This document shows positions 11,565 through 23,809 of a DNA stretch of 64,000 nt, one piece after another. The notes beneath the pieces were generated by a model. The model saw nothing but the letters and a program-made list of their open reading frames with translations. It searched no databases and was not told where the DNA came from. Made by a program: the position numbers and the translations under genes. This DNA comes from Ananas comosus (lineage: Eukaryota > Streptophyta > Magnoliopsida > Poales > Bromeliaceae), in the NCBI RefSeq assembly GCF_001540865.1, contig NC_033623.1:9903591-9967590 (forward strand). The letters run 5' to 3'. Within the stretch, counting starts at the first letter, position 1, and the number at the start of each line of letters is the position of its first letter.

Positions 11565-11572
11565 TATATAAA
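11565..11572 (+). promoter_or_regulatory. TATA box of the enolase gene
   Basis: CCTATATAAAC lies 123-130 nt before the enolase start codon. A start of transcription about 30 bp downstream, near 11597, would give a 5' leader of about 100 nt, which is C/T-rich (CTCTCACTCCCCCTCC) like many plant housekeeping leaders. Confidence 0.7.
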
Positions 11573-11694
11573 CCTCTACTCAGGTTACAACAACACTCGA
11601 CATAGACGAGGGTTTCTCCACCCACCATTCGAAATCTCTGGACTCTGGAGAGCGACTCCGATCGACTCGATCCTCTCACTCCCCCTCCTCGTCA

Positions 11695-14600
11695 ATGGCG
11701 ACGATCAAATGCATCAAGGCGCGTCAAATCTTCGACAGCCGCGGCAATCCAACCGTCGAGGTGATCTCTCGATTCGTCGTCGCTTTTAGTCGCGATTCCT
11801 TGTTGCTGTAGTCGTAGATGTGTAAAACTAGACTTTAATCGTAAAATTTTGTTCTGATTTAGTGTTTTTTTTGGTGTTTGATGAAAGATTATTAATTGTT
11901 GATTTGATTTAAGTTTTTTAAACGATTTTAAGAGGAATCTGTTGGATTTGAGAAAGGTTTGGATTCAAATGTCTTGTGATTTTTGCAGGTGGATGTGTGT
12001 CTCAGGCATCTGTGGAACTAGGTTCTAATCGTAACATTTTTGTTTTGATTTGGTATTTAACGAAGGATCATTGATTATTGATTTGATTTAACTTTTAAGA
12101 ACTATTTAAGGACAAATATGGAGGATTGAGAAAGTATGGATTCAAATTTGTTTCATTTTTGTAGGGGCTTGTTTGTCGCAGTGATCTGTAGAGCTAGGTT
12201 TTGATTGTAAGATTTTTGTTCTGATTTTTTTTTTTTTTTGGCATTTGATGAAGGATTATTGATTTGATTTAAGTTGTTGTCTTGTTGAACAATTTTTAAG
12301 ACAAATCTGTTGGATTTAATAAAGGTGGGGTCCAAATTTGTTGTGATTTTTGCAGGTGAATATTTGTCTAATCGTATGTGATTTGGGTTTACTTTGGCAT
12401 TTGAATATTTGATGGAGGACTATTCATTTGATCTAACTTTTTTGAACTATTTTAAGTTGAATCTGATGGATCTGGGAGAGTTTATATTCAAAATAAGTTT
12501 TATGAGTTTTGCAGGTGGATGCTCTTTTGATTGATCTTTAGAACCAGGTTTTAATTGTAAGATTATAGTTCTGACTTGGCATTTTCTTTGGCATTTGATA
12601 AAGGATTATTGATTACTGATTTGATTTAACTTTTTATAACTATTTTAGGACGAATATGTTGCATTTGAGAAAGTTTGGATTCAAATTTGTTGTGATTGTT
12701 AAAGGTGGATGTTTGTTTCATTGATCTGTAGAGCTAGACTTAATCGTAAATTTTTTGTTCTGAGTTGGTTTTTTTCCTTGATGCTTTGTTAGGATGGAGA
12801 CAAAAGAAAGTAGAGAAAATAATAAGAAAAAGAAAGTAATTTTCTCTCCCGCTCTTTGGATTAAGGAAAGAAAAGAAGAGAAAATAACTCTCTCCCTTTC
12901 CCTCCACTTTTGGGGAGAAAAAAAATTGACGTTATTGAACGTCATTTCTCCATTTTTCTCCATTTCTCTCCTCAAATTTCCATCAAAACAAGAGAAAATA
13001 GTTCTCTCTCCTAATTTTCTTTTCTTCTCTTTTTTCTCCCCCTTTCTCTCCATACAAACAGAGTGTGAATGAAGGCTTATGCATTTGATTTAACTTTTTG
13101 GAACTCTTTTAGATGAATCTGTTGGATTTGAGAAAGGTTGGATTCAAATTTGTTGTGACTTTTGCAGGTGGATGTTTGTCTTAGTGATGGAGCCAAGGCT
13201 AGGGCTGCAGTCCCTAGTGGCGCGTCTACAGGTAGCTGAGATTACTATGAATATGTAGTGTATTGATTTGCGCTTCATTTTTCAATTTATTGTAACAAAT
13301 CCGTTTTTGGAACTTATTTCTGAAAAATGTTCGGCAGTTCGAAGAAAAATGGAGTTTCATTCTTTATTTTATTCCGTTTATTCTTTGGCTCTTGATACTG
13401 GATTTTACATTGTGTATGTGTGGACGAAAAGAATGTTCATATCTTACCTAAAAGATAGGATAGTTGAAATGGGTATGTAACCTTTAAATTTATGACTTTA
13501 CTACCTGGCAATTATTTATTGCTTTTATTTCAGAAATTTCTTTCAAGTTCTTCCAAAACTTGAGTACCTATTCTTAAAATGTTGTCAGATTCAGTATTAT
13601 TAAAGTAAACAATTATTAAGTTTATAACTATTTCAAAATATGTTATAGACAGCAGTTTAACGTAGGTTTGTACATTTTCACTTTCTTTTTTTAGCGGCTG
13701 CTAGAGTAGAGGAACAATACCGATCTTACTTAGAACTTAATCTTGCCATTGCCAATATGTAGGTATTTATGAAGCTTTGGAGTTGAGAGATGGTGGATCT
13801 GATTATCTTGGAAAAGGTGTCCTCAAGGTTAGAACACCTATGTCTTTCTAGTGGGATTGGCTCTTTGTTTATGGAAGTATTTGTGTACTATCTACGTCTT
13901 CTTTTAACCTTTGAAGTGGTTTAAACATTTTGTTTTGCCATTACAAACACTTGTGCTCTTTCGAGTGGGATTGGCTCTTTCTATTTTTTAATGCTTTTGA
14001 TTATGTTCGTGCAGTGATATCAATCAAAACTCAAGTTCTAGTAGTAATATGGATTATGACAATGCCCTTTATATCTCCAAACTTGTAAACAAATTGTACC
14101 TTGTTCTGATAACCTACCCTTGTAATCTTTTAGGGGAGAATTTTTAGTAAGCTATCAGTATGCATTTTTTTACACTCTAATGCTATGTAAGTATCTTAGT
14201 TATCTGGTGAAAATTTTGCTTTAACCTGCGAATTTCCTCTTCCTTCTGTAGCCACTCAAGTGCAGCATACAAATACCTTTTGATCTAACACTCAAATCCT
14301 TTGTATACACAACCACCTCTTTGGTTTGTTTGAATTTGCGCGAGTTGCACTCTATTTTTGTTTCAATACAAACAGCTAATTTTTCCTTGCTCAAAGGCTG
14401 TCCATGGTTTTCCAAGGTTTTCATATATAGCTAATAACGTTGCTTATTCCTTATGTAGGCTGTTGAGAATGTGAATGCCATCATCGGACCAGCATTAATT
14501 GGGAAGGTTTGTGTCATATCTAATCTTTACTGTCCCATTTCAAAATTTACATGTGTATTTTAGCTAAACAATATGTGTTACCATAGTTTTGGACCTTTTG

Positions 14601-17600
14601 TGATCTACAACTGTGCTGTACTGTGGCTTTTACAGGATCCCACTGAGCAGACACAGATTGATAATTTCATGGTTCAGCAGCTTGATGGAACCTCTAATGA
14701 ATGGGGTTGGTGCAAACAAAAGGTGCAGAATGGGCTACACTCTTTTGCATTTATGTTGTTATTTGTTTTACAAGCTGTTGATTTTCTCATGGTCTGATCC
14801 TTTTTAATTGGAACATTGGGTCTTTCAGCTTGGTGCGAATGCTATTCTGGCTGTATCACTTGCTGTGTGCAAAGCTGGAGCTATGGTGAAGAAGATTCCC
14901 CTCTATCAGGTCCTTGAAGCTGTTACTGTTATTCCTATCTGAATATTAAATGAGAACATGACAACATATATCCATATATATATATATATATATATTTTCG
15001 TCTCTTTTTTTCCTATTCCTTCAGCACATTGCCAATCTTGCTGGAAACAAGAACATAGTTTTGCCAGTACCTGCATTTAATGTCATCAATGGAGGATCAC
15101 ATGCTGGAAACAAGCTGGCTATGCAGGCAATGCTTCATTTGGCCATTTACTCAAAATGTTTTATGCTATCTTTCATATTATCAATTAATTTTATCTAAAA
15201 TAGTCTCATCATAGCTCTTGTTACTTTTTATAGGAATTCATGATCCTTCCTGTTGGAGCCTCCACGTTCAAGGAAGCCATGAAGATGGGTGTAGAAGTGT
15301 ACCATCATTTGAAGGTAAAGTGTTAGTACTTTGGCTTTTCAAGGTTTGTGGTAACTTTTATTTGTTTATTTTTTGTTAACCTTTTCTTGTGCAGGCTGTT
15401 ATTAAGAAGAAGTATGGGCGAGATGCTACTAATGTTGGTGACGAAGGTGGTTTTGCTCCTAACATTCAGGTATTTTGTCAGTCAAGTTAATCCCTGAAAG
15501 TGTATGTGCGCACCTGTGACCATATACAATCTTGTTTTGTTTAGATTCATGTGACTACCTGGAATCCAAACTCCTTTACTTTCTTTTGGTTGAAAGAGAT
15601 ATTTTGCTTCATTTGCTTAGGAAATCTAATCGTAATTTTGTTGTTTTTTTGCCCTCTACAGGAGAACAAGGAGGGCCTTGAGCTTTTGAAGACGGCTATA
15701 GCGAAAGCAGGATATACGGGCAAAGTATACTTCTTCCCTAGTTATATTCAATTGACAGGCCTGTTTGGATGCATGGACATCTGGCCGGCATTTCCCTTGT
15801 TCATGAGTATGAAAAGATGCCTAAAATTACAAAATAAATGAGGTTGCTTTGTTATTTTCAAGATAAATCATCTTTCAGGTAGAATGCATGTTTCTTAAAA
15901 ATCACTATTTTGAGGACTTTGCAATGAACTTACATCAAACACAAAGGTTGCAATTACGAAAGAAAATCCTCATACTCACAAGTTATGACCTGATATTCCA
16001 ACAACCAGACAGGCTCTACACTTCACTGGAGGTTTTCTAAAGAAAACCAATATGGGTTTAGAATATTTTGTTGGGATTTAAGGAGTTTGTTTCTTTCTAT
16101 GCTTATGTGTGGTAGGTTGTTATTGGGATGGATGTTGCTGCTTCAGAGTTTTACAATGAGAAGGACAAGACCTATGATCTGAACTTCAAGGAGGAGGTAA
16201 TCTTAGTTTTCTTCAATATGTGTACTTGGTTTGTTGGTCTTTATTCGATTACATCTTGGTTTCTTATTCTTGTCCAGGAGATTTGAAGGTTTCATAAGTT
16301 TTCCTTTTTTTTCTCCTTTTTTTCTTTTTCTCCTGTAGAACAATGATGGCTCCCAGAAAATATCTGGAGATAGTTTGAAAAATGTATACAAATCCTTTGT
16401 TTCTGAGTATCCCATTGTGTCGATAGAAGACCCCTTTGATCAAGATGACTGGACCCACTACGCAAAGTTGACTGAAGAGATTGGCGAGCAGGTGCAGATC
16501 GTTGGAGATGATCTTCTTGTCACCAACCCAACGGTATGTGTCTACATCTAACAGTTTGTTTGGCTTGGCTTCTGGAGCGACTTCTCTATTCCAAGAAGTA
16601 TTATTTTGGTGTTTGTTTAAAAGAAGAAAGTCTGAATGAGCTTCTGGGCCCTAAATTGGAAGCACTATTTTGAAGCTTCTGGCTCTACCACAGCTGGAAT
16701 TATTGTGTGCATTGTTTGGCCTTCTGAGTTTTTTCTGTAAATCAAACTGAGCCAACTTGTGGACCAAAATAATTTGTTTTGTTTTGGCTGCTTTTATCGG
16801 GTCTGCATGTTGATTGAATGACTTCTTTTGTACAAACAATTCTGAGAAATTTGTCCATTAATACTTTGATGACTGATGTGGTCTCAAGCACTGCATGTGT
16901 TTGATCGTCAAACAGCTAACATGTATCAAGTTACTATCAGTTAATTCAAATTATATGGTTCTCAATATGCTTAAAATTATCGAACCAAACTAAAATTGTA
17001 CCAAATCATCCAGAATGAGGTTCTGCTAAGTGATTCGGTTGATGGAGTAGTGTATGCCCCTGGCTGGGAGCTGGTAGAGAATATTAATAAAAGAAGATTC
17101 TAGTTCTTCTTTGAATGGCTCTACTCCAAATAGCACTTCTACAAAAGATCCAGCTAGGGAAAAATGGGCCATAAGTTTCAGTAAAATGCGTATTTCCATT
17201 ATCAGCATCTGATGCTTCCTGTCTACGTTTCTGCAGCGTGTTGCTAAGGCAATAAAGGAAAAGACATGTAATGCCCTCCTATTAAAGGTACTTGATATTT
17301 GATTTTTGCTATTGCAGTTTTAATTTGGTTTTGACTTATTCTATTCTGTTAGCATGGACTCATTGGTCTTATATATTTTCTTAAACTGTGATATTAATCT
17401 TGTTAATATTCTACTGTCTTATGGTGGCACAGGTTAATCAAATTGGGTCTGTAACGGAGAGTATTGAAGCTGTGAAAATGTCTAAGCGTGCGGGCTGGGG
17501 TGTCATGGCAAGTCACCGAAGGTAGGGCAGTTTTTGTGGCTTTTGCTTTCTATTTATCTTTTGGTTTTTCCCTTTTGATTCTCATTGAGAATATGTGTTT

Positions 17601-18719
17601 CTATTTCTAGCGGTGAAACCGAGGATACATTCATTGCCGACCTCTCGGTTGGTTTGGCCACTGTAAGTTCCTTGTATACCTTCACTGTTTATTATTAGTC
17701 ATTTTAATAATCATTTCCATTTCTGTTGCTATTCAGTGCTTGAAATTTCAGCCTCAGTTTAAAAATTAATGCCATTAATTCTGCATGTTTTCTTGTGAAA
17801 CAGGGCCAGATCAAAACTGGAGCTCCTTGCCGCTCTGAACGCCTTGCAAAATATAACCAGGCAAGATATCGCATTTTAAAGATTCCATTTCATCTAAGAA
17901 TAATAAAGATTTTTTTGTCAAAGTTAAGATTAATTTGCTTCTCATTCTGCATTCCAAAATTAGAACTAACAACGAGATTTCTAGGCGTTGGAGAATATTT
18001 TGTTATTGTGACGAGACATTTGAAATGATTTCATTACCTTAGCTTTTGTTAAATATCCGATGCTATAGAGAAGTTATTAAAGAAACACTAGTGTGATGAG
18101 GGGTGTTATTTGGCGTAGCATGCTTTGGTTTCGATCTATCTCTCTGTTTTTTTTTTCCCAGGTTGCCTCACTGTTTTTTATAGCTCGCTTTGTTTGCAAC
18201 TATCAAACAATAACAAAGGGGGTGTTTGGTTCCTCTAAAAAAAAACTGAAAATTTATTTTATGAGAAAAGAGTTTTTCATGGAAAATACTCTTTTCCGCA
18301 GCTTTTGTTTTTCGGATAAAACTTTCTGAAAAAATAAAAAAACACTATTTCGCTATAAAATCTTAGAAAAACTTTTTTAGGAAAACTACTATTCCTAGGA
18401 ACCAAATAGACAATAATCTGAAAACTATTTTCTCGGATATTTTCCTGAAAACCAAACACCCCATAAAGAGAAAGTAATGCATCCCTAAGATCTTTTATTC
18501 TTAATGAACTCGGAAGTAAACCAAAATGCTTTAAGTTCTTACTACTGTCTCAAGGTTTGTAACACATCCCATTTCTTGAAGCAAATACCAAACTTCCCCA
18601 GGGTTTCTTACTGTCTATTCCTTTCGGTGTGTATGCAGCTTCTGAGGATCGAGGAGGAACTTGGTGCTGCAGCTGTCTATGCGGGAGCGAAGTTCCGTGC
18701 ACCTGTAGAGCCTTATTAA
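11695..18719 (+). CDS. ENO: Enolase (2-phosphoglycerate dehydratase), 17 exons, 445 aa
   Basis: Enolase converts 2-phosphoglycerate to phosphoenolpyruvate in glycolysis. With no transit peptide this is the cytosolic form. Exons: 11695-11760, 13168-13231, 13763-13827, 14459-14506, 14636-14722, 14829-14909, 15025-15126, 15234-15314, 15395-15469, 15662-15724, 16116-16196, 16339-16533, 17237-17287, 17433-17521, 17611-17662, 17804-17860, 18639-18719. Every junction keeps the frame and the total equals the usual plant length. The start [19 protein letters not shown] is canonical. Visible motifs: substrate loop GGSHAGNK (exon 7), GDEGGFAP with the catalytic Glu near residue 215, Mg ligands in [14 protein letters not shown] (about 301) and VGDDLLVTN, the family signature [14 protein letters not shown] (350-363) and the Lys loop [18 protein letters not shown]. 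All key residues are intact, so it should be active. Oddities: intron 1 is made of repeated acceptor-bearing units, introns 10 and 16 hold MITEs, and the last intron starts with GC. A polyadenylation signal AATAAA lies at 18820. Confidence 0.97.
11810..13167 (+). repeat. Degenerate tandem repeats forming enolase intron 1
   Basis: Six related units of about 160-190 bp follow one another, with unit starts near 11810, 11989, 12165, 12356, 12515 and 12705. Units share words such as ATTTGATTTAA, GGATTTGAGAAAG and GGATTCAAATTTGTTGTGA. Most end in a pyrimidine-rich TTTTGCAG and then open with GTGGATGTTTGT-like sequence, which is also the first 12-20 nt of the true exon 2 at 13168. The repeat unit therefore spans the intron end plus the start of exon 2. 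The sixth unit is interrupted by a C/T-rich insertion at about 12793-13075. Confidence 0.85.
12793..13075. repeat. Foldback-like purine/pyrimidine insertion in the intron-1 repeats
   Basis: This segment interrupts the sixth intron-1 repeat unit between TTTGTTAGG and GGCTTATGCATTTG. It is A/G-rich on the left and C/T-rich on the right, centred on the palindrome GACGTTATTGAACGTC (about 12928-12943), so it can fold on itself. Both strands are open here only because of the biased composition. Exact ends and target duplication are not clear. A MITE is likely. Confidence 0.45.
15757..16015. mobile_element. MITE in enolase intron 10
   Basis: The ends AGGCCTGTTTGGATG and, inversely, GAGCCTGTCTGGTTG pair with few mismatches. 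The segment is absent from the coding sequence and lies wholly in intron 10 (15725-16115). No clear target duplication was found and there is no coding capacity. Confidence 0.5.
18219..18462. mobile_element. MITE in the last enolase intron, 244 bp
   Basis: The ends GGGGTGTTTGGTTCC and, inversely, GGGGTGTTTGGTTTTC form a strong terminal inverted repeat. The interior is AT-rich with AAAACTTTTT/GAAAAC words in both orientations. It lies in intron 16 (17861-18638), which also starts with a GC donor. The target duplication is unclear. Confidence 0.7.
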
Positions 18720-21054
18720 GAGGGGAGTCGACATTCTCTCATCAACGGCATTATGTTTTGGCAATGCGTCTTCGTTTTGTTGAGAATTGAGAGATTTAGT
18801 CACTAAATAGTTAGTGCCCAATAAATTTTGCTTCTTGAGTACCGCCAGTTCTATCTGTGCGGCAGCATAAGAGTGAAGTTAACTTACTCTTCCTCAGTTT
18901 ATTACACTTTTAAGTTTAACCGATCTGAAGAGACTTCAGGCTTCTTGAAATGAAGTTTTTGGCTACAAAACAATATTTGGTTTCTTTGAAACTGTTGCTC
19001 TTTGCTGTAATTCCATTTTATTATGCATTTTTATGCCTCATTTTGGTACCCGCGGTAGCAGCATGCAAAACAGCATCTTCTTGGAAACGCAAAGATTTTA
19101 CAAAATATAAAGAAGTGCCAAAAAGGAAAAGTAAGTCTTTTCTGTTTGGTTAGCCAATTTGTGGCCTTGTTTGGTGGCGGTGTTGTTGTTGTTGTTGTTG
19201 TTTTCGTTGTTTTTTTTAATAGAATTTTACTGCATGAAAGTGTAGGAGAAGTTTGATTGCTTTCATTTTTGTTTTAATTATCATCTATCACTTAGTCAGG
19301 GTGTATTGTAAGGTCGAGCGGAAGGAGTCTGTGTAATCTAGGTGTGGAAGGAAATAAGCCCTACACCGCAGCTCTATTTAAAAATAATAAGAAGTACAGC
19401 AAGACCCTCAGAAGATTCATCCTCAGCAAAAGAGCTCAGATTTGGACGCCCATAACCAAGATTCGGGCGTCCGAATCCGTTGCAATCAGCCACAATCGAA
19501 CGCCCACATGGAGAACCGCCCATCTGAATTTATGTAGTAACGCTCGCTTCCAGATTTGGGTGCTCAGACAGAAGACTACATAACCAACTCCCCGTCCATA
19601 TTTGGGTGCCTGGACCTGAGTCCGAAAGTCTGTTGGGTCACTCAGCTAGTCACGCGCGCCCTGCCACGAGTCAAATCAAACCAACCAATTCACAGGGCTG
19701 CTATAGTACCCAATTCGGTCATCAGAAACTAGCTACAATACATTTGGACCCCCCTACGGTGCATCCGGGTGTTCCAAAACTGAGATCCAGAACTACTACA
19801 TCCTCAGCACGTCGCTTCCGGGCACCCTAAACCCTATCTGGGCGTCTAAAATGGCACAAAAACTCAGTTTCAGCTGAGTTTGAGTTCTGGAGTCTGTTTT
19901 CGCATTTATTTTGCGCCAAAACAGGTTCAACTCGGTCCGGCATCCACAAACAGGCTGACCATTAACTCACACTGCAACCTTACTAATTTGTCAAGATCTA
20001 GTACACTACAGTAGAGTTGTTCAATTTGAAACATTCAGATGCAATTGAATATATAACAGTTGTATGTTGGGTCTGTTGAGCATACTCTAGTTTGGAAATC
20101 GTGCGTGGATTGTGGTTGCTGTCGTAAGAAGTAGTGGATTAAATTTTTTTTGGATACTTACTATGTATGGGTGGAGACGCAAGGTTATATGTTTCAAGTA
20201 GAGACCCGAGAATTTATGACTGAGTTAAGGATTTGAGATAGAGAGCTATTTGGTAATATAGAATTATGTGAGCCAGGGAAAAACAATCCAAAGTTTACCT
20301 GTGACAGTATTGTTGTTATGAGATATGGAGTAGAGATTTAGAGTTGGATATGCAACAAGACAATATACACAAAGTTTAGTAGGCTGGGACATGACCTAAT
20401 GCTGCAAAATGTGACAAGGTTAGAGCGGATCCTAATATCCGTGCACCAAAAGAGGACTGGGTACGAGTAAAGTGCTAAGGGATTAGCATATATCATGAGG
20501 ATACGCTATACTTGGGCAACACTCTATTTTAGATCAGTTGACATGAACAGTAAATATATACTAAGATGGTCGGATACGAATAAGACCAGAGAGGTACAAC
20601 CAAGTTAGTATCAGTGAGAACGACTAATGTCTGCTTACACAGACGGGCATATTTATGACGAGCTATTTTTAGAGTGACACACAGTATTGAAGGTGGGAAG
20701 TACGGATTTGGAGATGAATATAAAGATTGGCCTGTGTTGCGATACTGGAGGTACCTACATGCTATGTTTACAATTTGATGTTAGTATCAGTGATGTATGC
20801 AGATTTCTTAGTTACAGCAGTGCATGACTGGACTTTGGTCTCACACCATCGCATGGATGGATCCAGTGCATGCTCATCAACATATTGGAAAAGTATGTGT
20901 GTATCATTACTAAAAGTTTAAATCGAATAATTAATTATTATATTTCTGAGATAATATTCTAATCATCTAGAACGTGCGTCCGTCTTGTTTTACAGATTAG
21001 CTTTTGAATAGTATGCTCATGAGGTTTCATGCATTCTAGTTATAGATAAAAATC
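18720..21054. other. Enolase 3' UTR and intergenic DNA
   Basis: The first 150-200 bp are enolase 3' UTR with AATAAA at 18820-18825. 19180-19210 is a (GTT)n run. 19340-20000 is GC-richer with words like GGGCGTCCGAAT and GCCCAC, and may be a decayed LTR region. 20000-20930 is unique-looking without a recognisable gene. Short open frames here have no family features. Confidence 0.45.
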
Positions 21055-21213
21055 ACCGACTGTCCCTAGCGTAAGTGGCGAAGAGTTTTGGTGGTTAGTA
21101 TCTGAGATCCCAAGTTCGAATTCCAGTTGATTCACATTTCTAGCTAAGTATATTTCTTTAAGAAATAAACGAAGCGGGTAGCATGCTATCTTTCTCTCAA
21201 AATAAAAAAAAAA
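21055..21213 (+). mobile_element. tRNA-derived SINE, copy 2
   Basis: Same family as 3750-3903: starts ACCGACTGTCCCTAGCG, B-box-like AAGTTCGAATTCC, 3' module GAAGCGGGTAGCATGCTA, then a long A tail. A 7-bp duplication AAAAATC (21048-21054 and 21214-21220) flanks it. Confidence 0.85.
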
Positions 21214-21220
21214 AAAAATC

Positions 21221-22198
21221 AATCCGGAAGTTAGCTGAAACTGGGACCTGCTTTACTCGAGCGCATATTTTTCATCATACTTCTTACGGGATACATTTTG
21301 TTTTCACTTCTCCACCCTACTTTGCCAATCTAATTTTTCTCTCGGTAATGGTTTGACAAGTGTTCCTGTACCTTTATAAGCCTTATATTTTCATAAGATT
21401 TAAAATTTAATTTGAATCTTACAGGGATGCGGCAGTCGCGACTTAAACAGAGGGAGTTAATTTTGATCACGAAACAAAAAAGGTAAAAATGTGTAGAACT
21501 TACGTTAACTACAGAGTACAGACTATTTTGATTTGGTTATTCAATTTTTCAAAATTTTGATTTTTGTACCCAACTTTTAAATTTGTTTTAATTCATTTGA
21601 TGACTCTTCCGAAACAAATTTAAGCCTTTCGTTATCTTTAATAAAATTTATAGTTGCGTGAATTGCATAAAATACACCAATTAAAGATGTAAAGATAAAT
21701 AATACGTTTAACTTTCGAAGCTAAAGTTTTATTAACTAGCTCAAATTAAATAAATTGACAAGGCTTTTGCTTATTTAGCCCTAACTACTATCCAAAATTT
21801 TCAAATTTATCCTGAAAATACCAATATACCCTTCAAAAACCCACTCCCCTTAGTAAACTATAGGGGAAATTAGAATATTTGAAGGAATTTTTTTAAATCA
21901 ACAAGCATATTTTAGTCTTCTCTTCAAGGATAAATTAAATGTTCTGAGGTTTTAAAAGACATTAGATATTATCCCTAATTTTTTTTTAAAAAAAATATTA
22001 GGCAGTAAAATTAAAATTTTAAATATTATGTAGTCCAATAAAAATGGTCAATAGTTGAGGTAAGTTTTAGGCAGTTTTATTGGAAAAAATATAATACAAA
22101 ACCCATAAAAGAAGAAGTGAAATAATACTTATTATTATTGCTACATGTTGGATTAGGGAAAGCCCGGGTCCACTTAGAAAAAAGCACACCTATTAAAC
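21221..22198. other. Intergenic, AT-rich
   Basis: No gene recognised. The sequence is AT-rich with poly-T and poly-A runs around 21970-21990. Confidence 0.5.
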
Positions 22199-22320
22199 TC
22201 TATACTAAAGTTGAAACCAAATACCGTTCCTCCATCCATCGAGCCACGTGGCCTTTTTTTTATATAAGTTTTCCCTCTCTCCCTCACATGCTCTCCCTCT
22301 CTCACATAGACTCACATGGG

Positions 22321-22580
22321 CTATGTTAAATGGACATGTACTATACAAAATTTTGTTTCATGCACTCTCTGTATCATGTTAAATAATAATAATTTTAAAG
22401 GCAAGAGGCTATGTTAAAGGGGCATGTACTATGAAAAATTTTGTTCCATGCACTCTCTGTATCATGTTAAATAATAATAATTTTAAAGGCAAGAGGCTAT
22501 GTTAAAGGGGCATGTACTATGAAAAATTTTGTTCCATGCACTCTCTGTATCATGTTAAAGAATAATGATTTTAAAGGCAA
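22321..22580. repeat. Three tandem copies of an ~88-bp unit
   Basis: Units beginning CTATGTTAAA start at 22321, 22408 and 22497 (spacings 87 and 89 bp). Each contains GGCATGTACTATG, ATTTTGTTCCATGCACTC and ATCATGTTAAATAATAA. Copies 2 and 3 are nearly identical and copy 1 slightly diverged. They lie inside the Helitron. Confidence 0.9.
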
Positions 22581-23020
22581 GCTCAGTTAAAATCAACCAG
22601 AAGAACGTCATCTTAATTTTACAGTTCTGAACCTTAATTTTTTTTGTCGTCGAAAGGTCTACCAACTAAAATCTTTATCAAATTATTACTATTTTCCGTC
22701 CTCACTTTTGGAGTGTCAGAATGACACGAAATTTTAAATTTAGCCTAAGAAAAATAATTCCGGCATATATTCAAAGTTTAATATTTTTTTTTTACACTGT
22801 ATATTTCTTCTAAAAAAAACTATATTCCTTACAGAAAATTCTAAATCTCCTGTTTTCATTCCAATTTCACCATGGATTATTTGTAAATTGTCTTTTACTT
22901 TTTTAAGTCCAATAGAAATAGTATCTCACCCACAAGATAACATTTTTTCTTACAAAATTTTTCATACAACATACACGGGGTGCATGAAACAAAAAAATCC
23001 ATAGTACATAGAATATTGCC

Positions 23021-23380
23021 TTGTTCTTTTGCTATCTTTCTAATCATGAGAGTGCATGCATCCTCCCCCCAATTTTTTCTATATATAGCATTGCTGTTCA
23101 CCAAAAGAAAAAACAAGAGATTGATAAAATTAAAACATATATAGATTGCAGATATTTATCTGCATATGAAGCAACTTGCCGTTTGTTCCAATTTGATATC
23201 CATTTTAGAGAACAATCAGTTGAGCGACTACGAGTACATCTTCCTTTAATGAATAATATTATTTTTCACAATACTGAAAATTTAGAAAGTCTTTTGCGTA
23301 GACCAAGCATTGAAAAAACAATGTTGACTGACTGGTTGCATACCAATTCAATTTATGAAGATGCTCGACAACAACGATAG
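23021..23380 (+). pseudogene. Fragment of a Helitron helicase-like (RepHel) protein
   Basis: A 119-codon open frame whose middle part reads IDCRYLSAYEATCRLFQFDI, followed by SVERLRVHLP, NLESLLRRP and TMLTDWLHTN. This order (YxSxxEAxWRIFxFDIHxRxPSVxRLxxHLP, then EDVLxRP, then TxFLAWMxAN) is a conserved stretch of plant Helitron helicase-like proteins, between the Rep and helicase domains. Neither the Rep HUH/tyrosine motifs nor the helicase Walker motifs are present, so it is a non-functional remnant. The first 30 or so codons do not match and are probably read from leader sequence. Confidence 0.8.
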
Positions 23381-23809
23381 TGATTTGCCTATTGAAACAT
23401 CTGCTATTTTGTTCATACGTATGCAGTTCGAAGACTGGAAAAGGACCAAGCAAAGTTAACACCCGCAAGAAATCAAGTGGAACCGATAGGCCATAATGAT
23501 CTAAGAATTATTTTATCAATTATGTTTGTATTATTAAAGACATCACATCTTATTAGATAATCTATATTATATATTTAGTTATCTTACATAATATGAATGT
23601 TATATATATCTGTATATTTCATGATAAATAAATATAATGAAAGTCATATTATTAGCTCTCAATGTTACGACCTTCCGCCACGAAGCGCGGGTCATTACAC
23701 TAGTTTACACTATGTTAATAACCTATACCATCAAAAAAACGTTAAAGAGTTTAATTGTTACCACTGGCCATGAGGAAGAAGATGTAAAGATCGGAAGTTT
23801 AGCCCTAAA

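Larger units (their letters stand above)
22199..23703 (+). mobile_element. Decayed Helitron, about 1.5 kb
   Basis: The 3' end is typical of plant Helitrons: a short hairpin (CCGC at 23675-23678 pairing with GCGG at 23687-23690), about ten bases, then CTAG (23700-23703) followed by host T. The probable 5' end is TCTATACTAAAG at 22199. An inserted Helitron should be preceded by A, but the base here is C, so the left border is less certain. The interior carries a fragment of a Helitron replication/helicase protein (23021-23380) and a threefold 88-bp repeat (22321-22580). There is no inverted repeat or target duplication, as expected for rolling-circle elements. Confidence 0.72.

Noticed and set aside
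12718..13072. Two open frames on opposite strands inside enolase intron 1
   Set aside because: They arise from a purine/pyrimidine-biased foldback insertion. The protein sequences are low-complexity Lys/Glu or Phe/Ser/Leu.
16560..16850. Possible MITE in enolase intron 12 (TTTGTTTGGCTTGGCTTCTG)
   Set aside because: Internal GCTTCTGG words pair, but I could not match the two ends well or find a target duplication.
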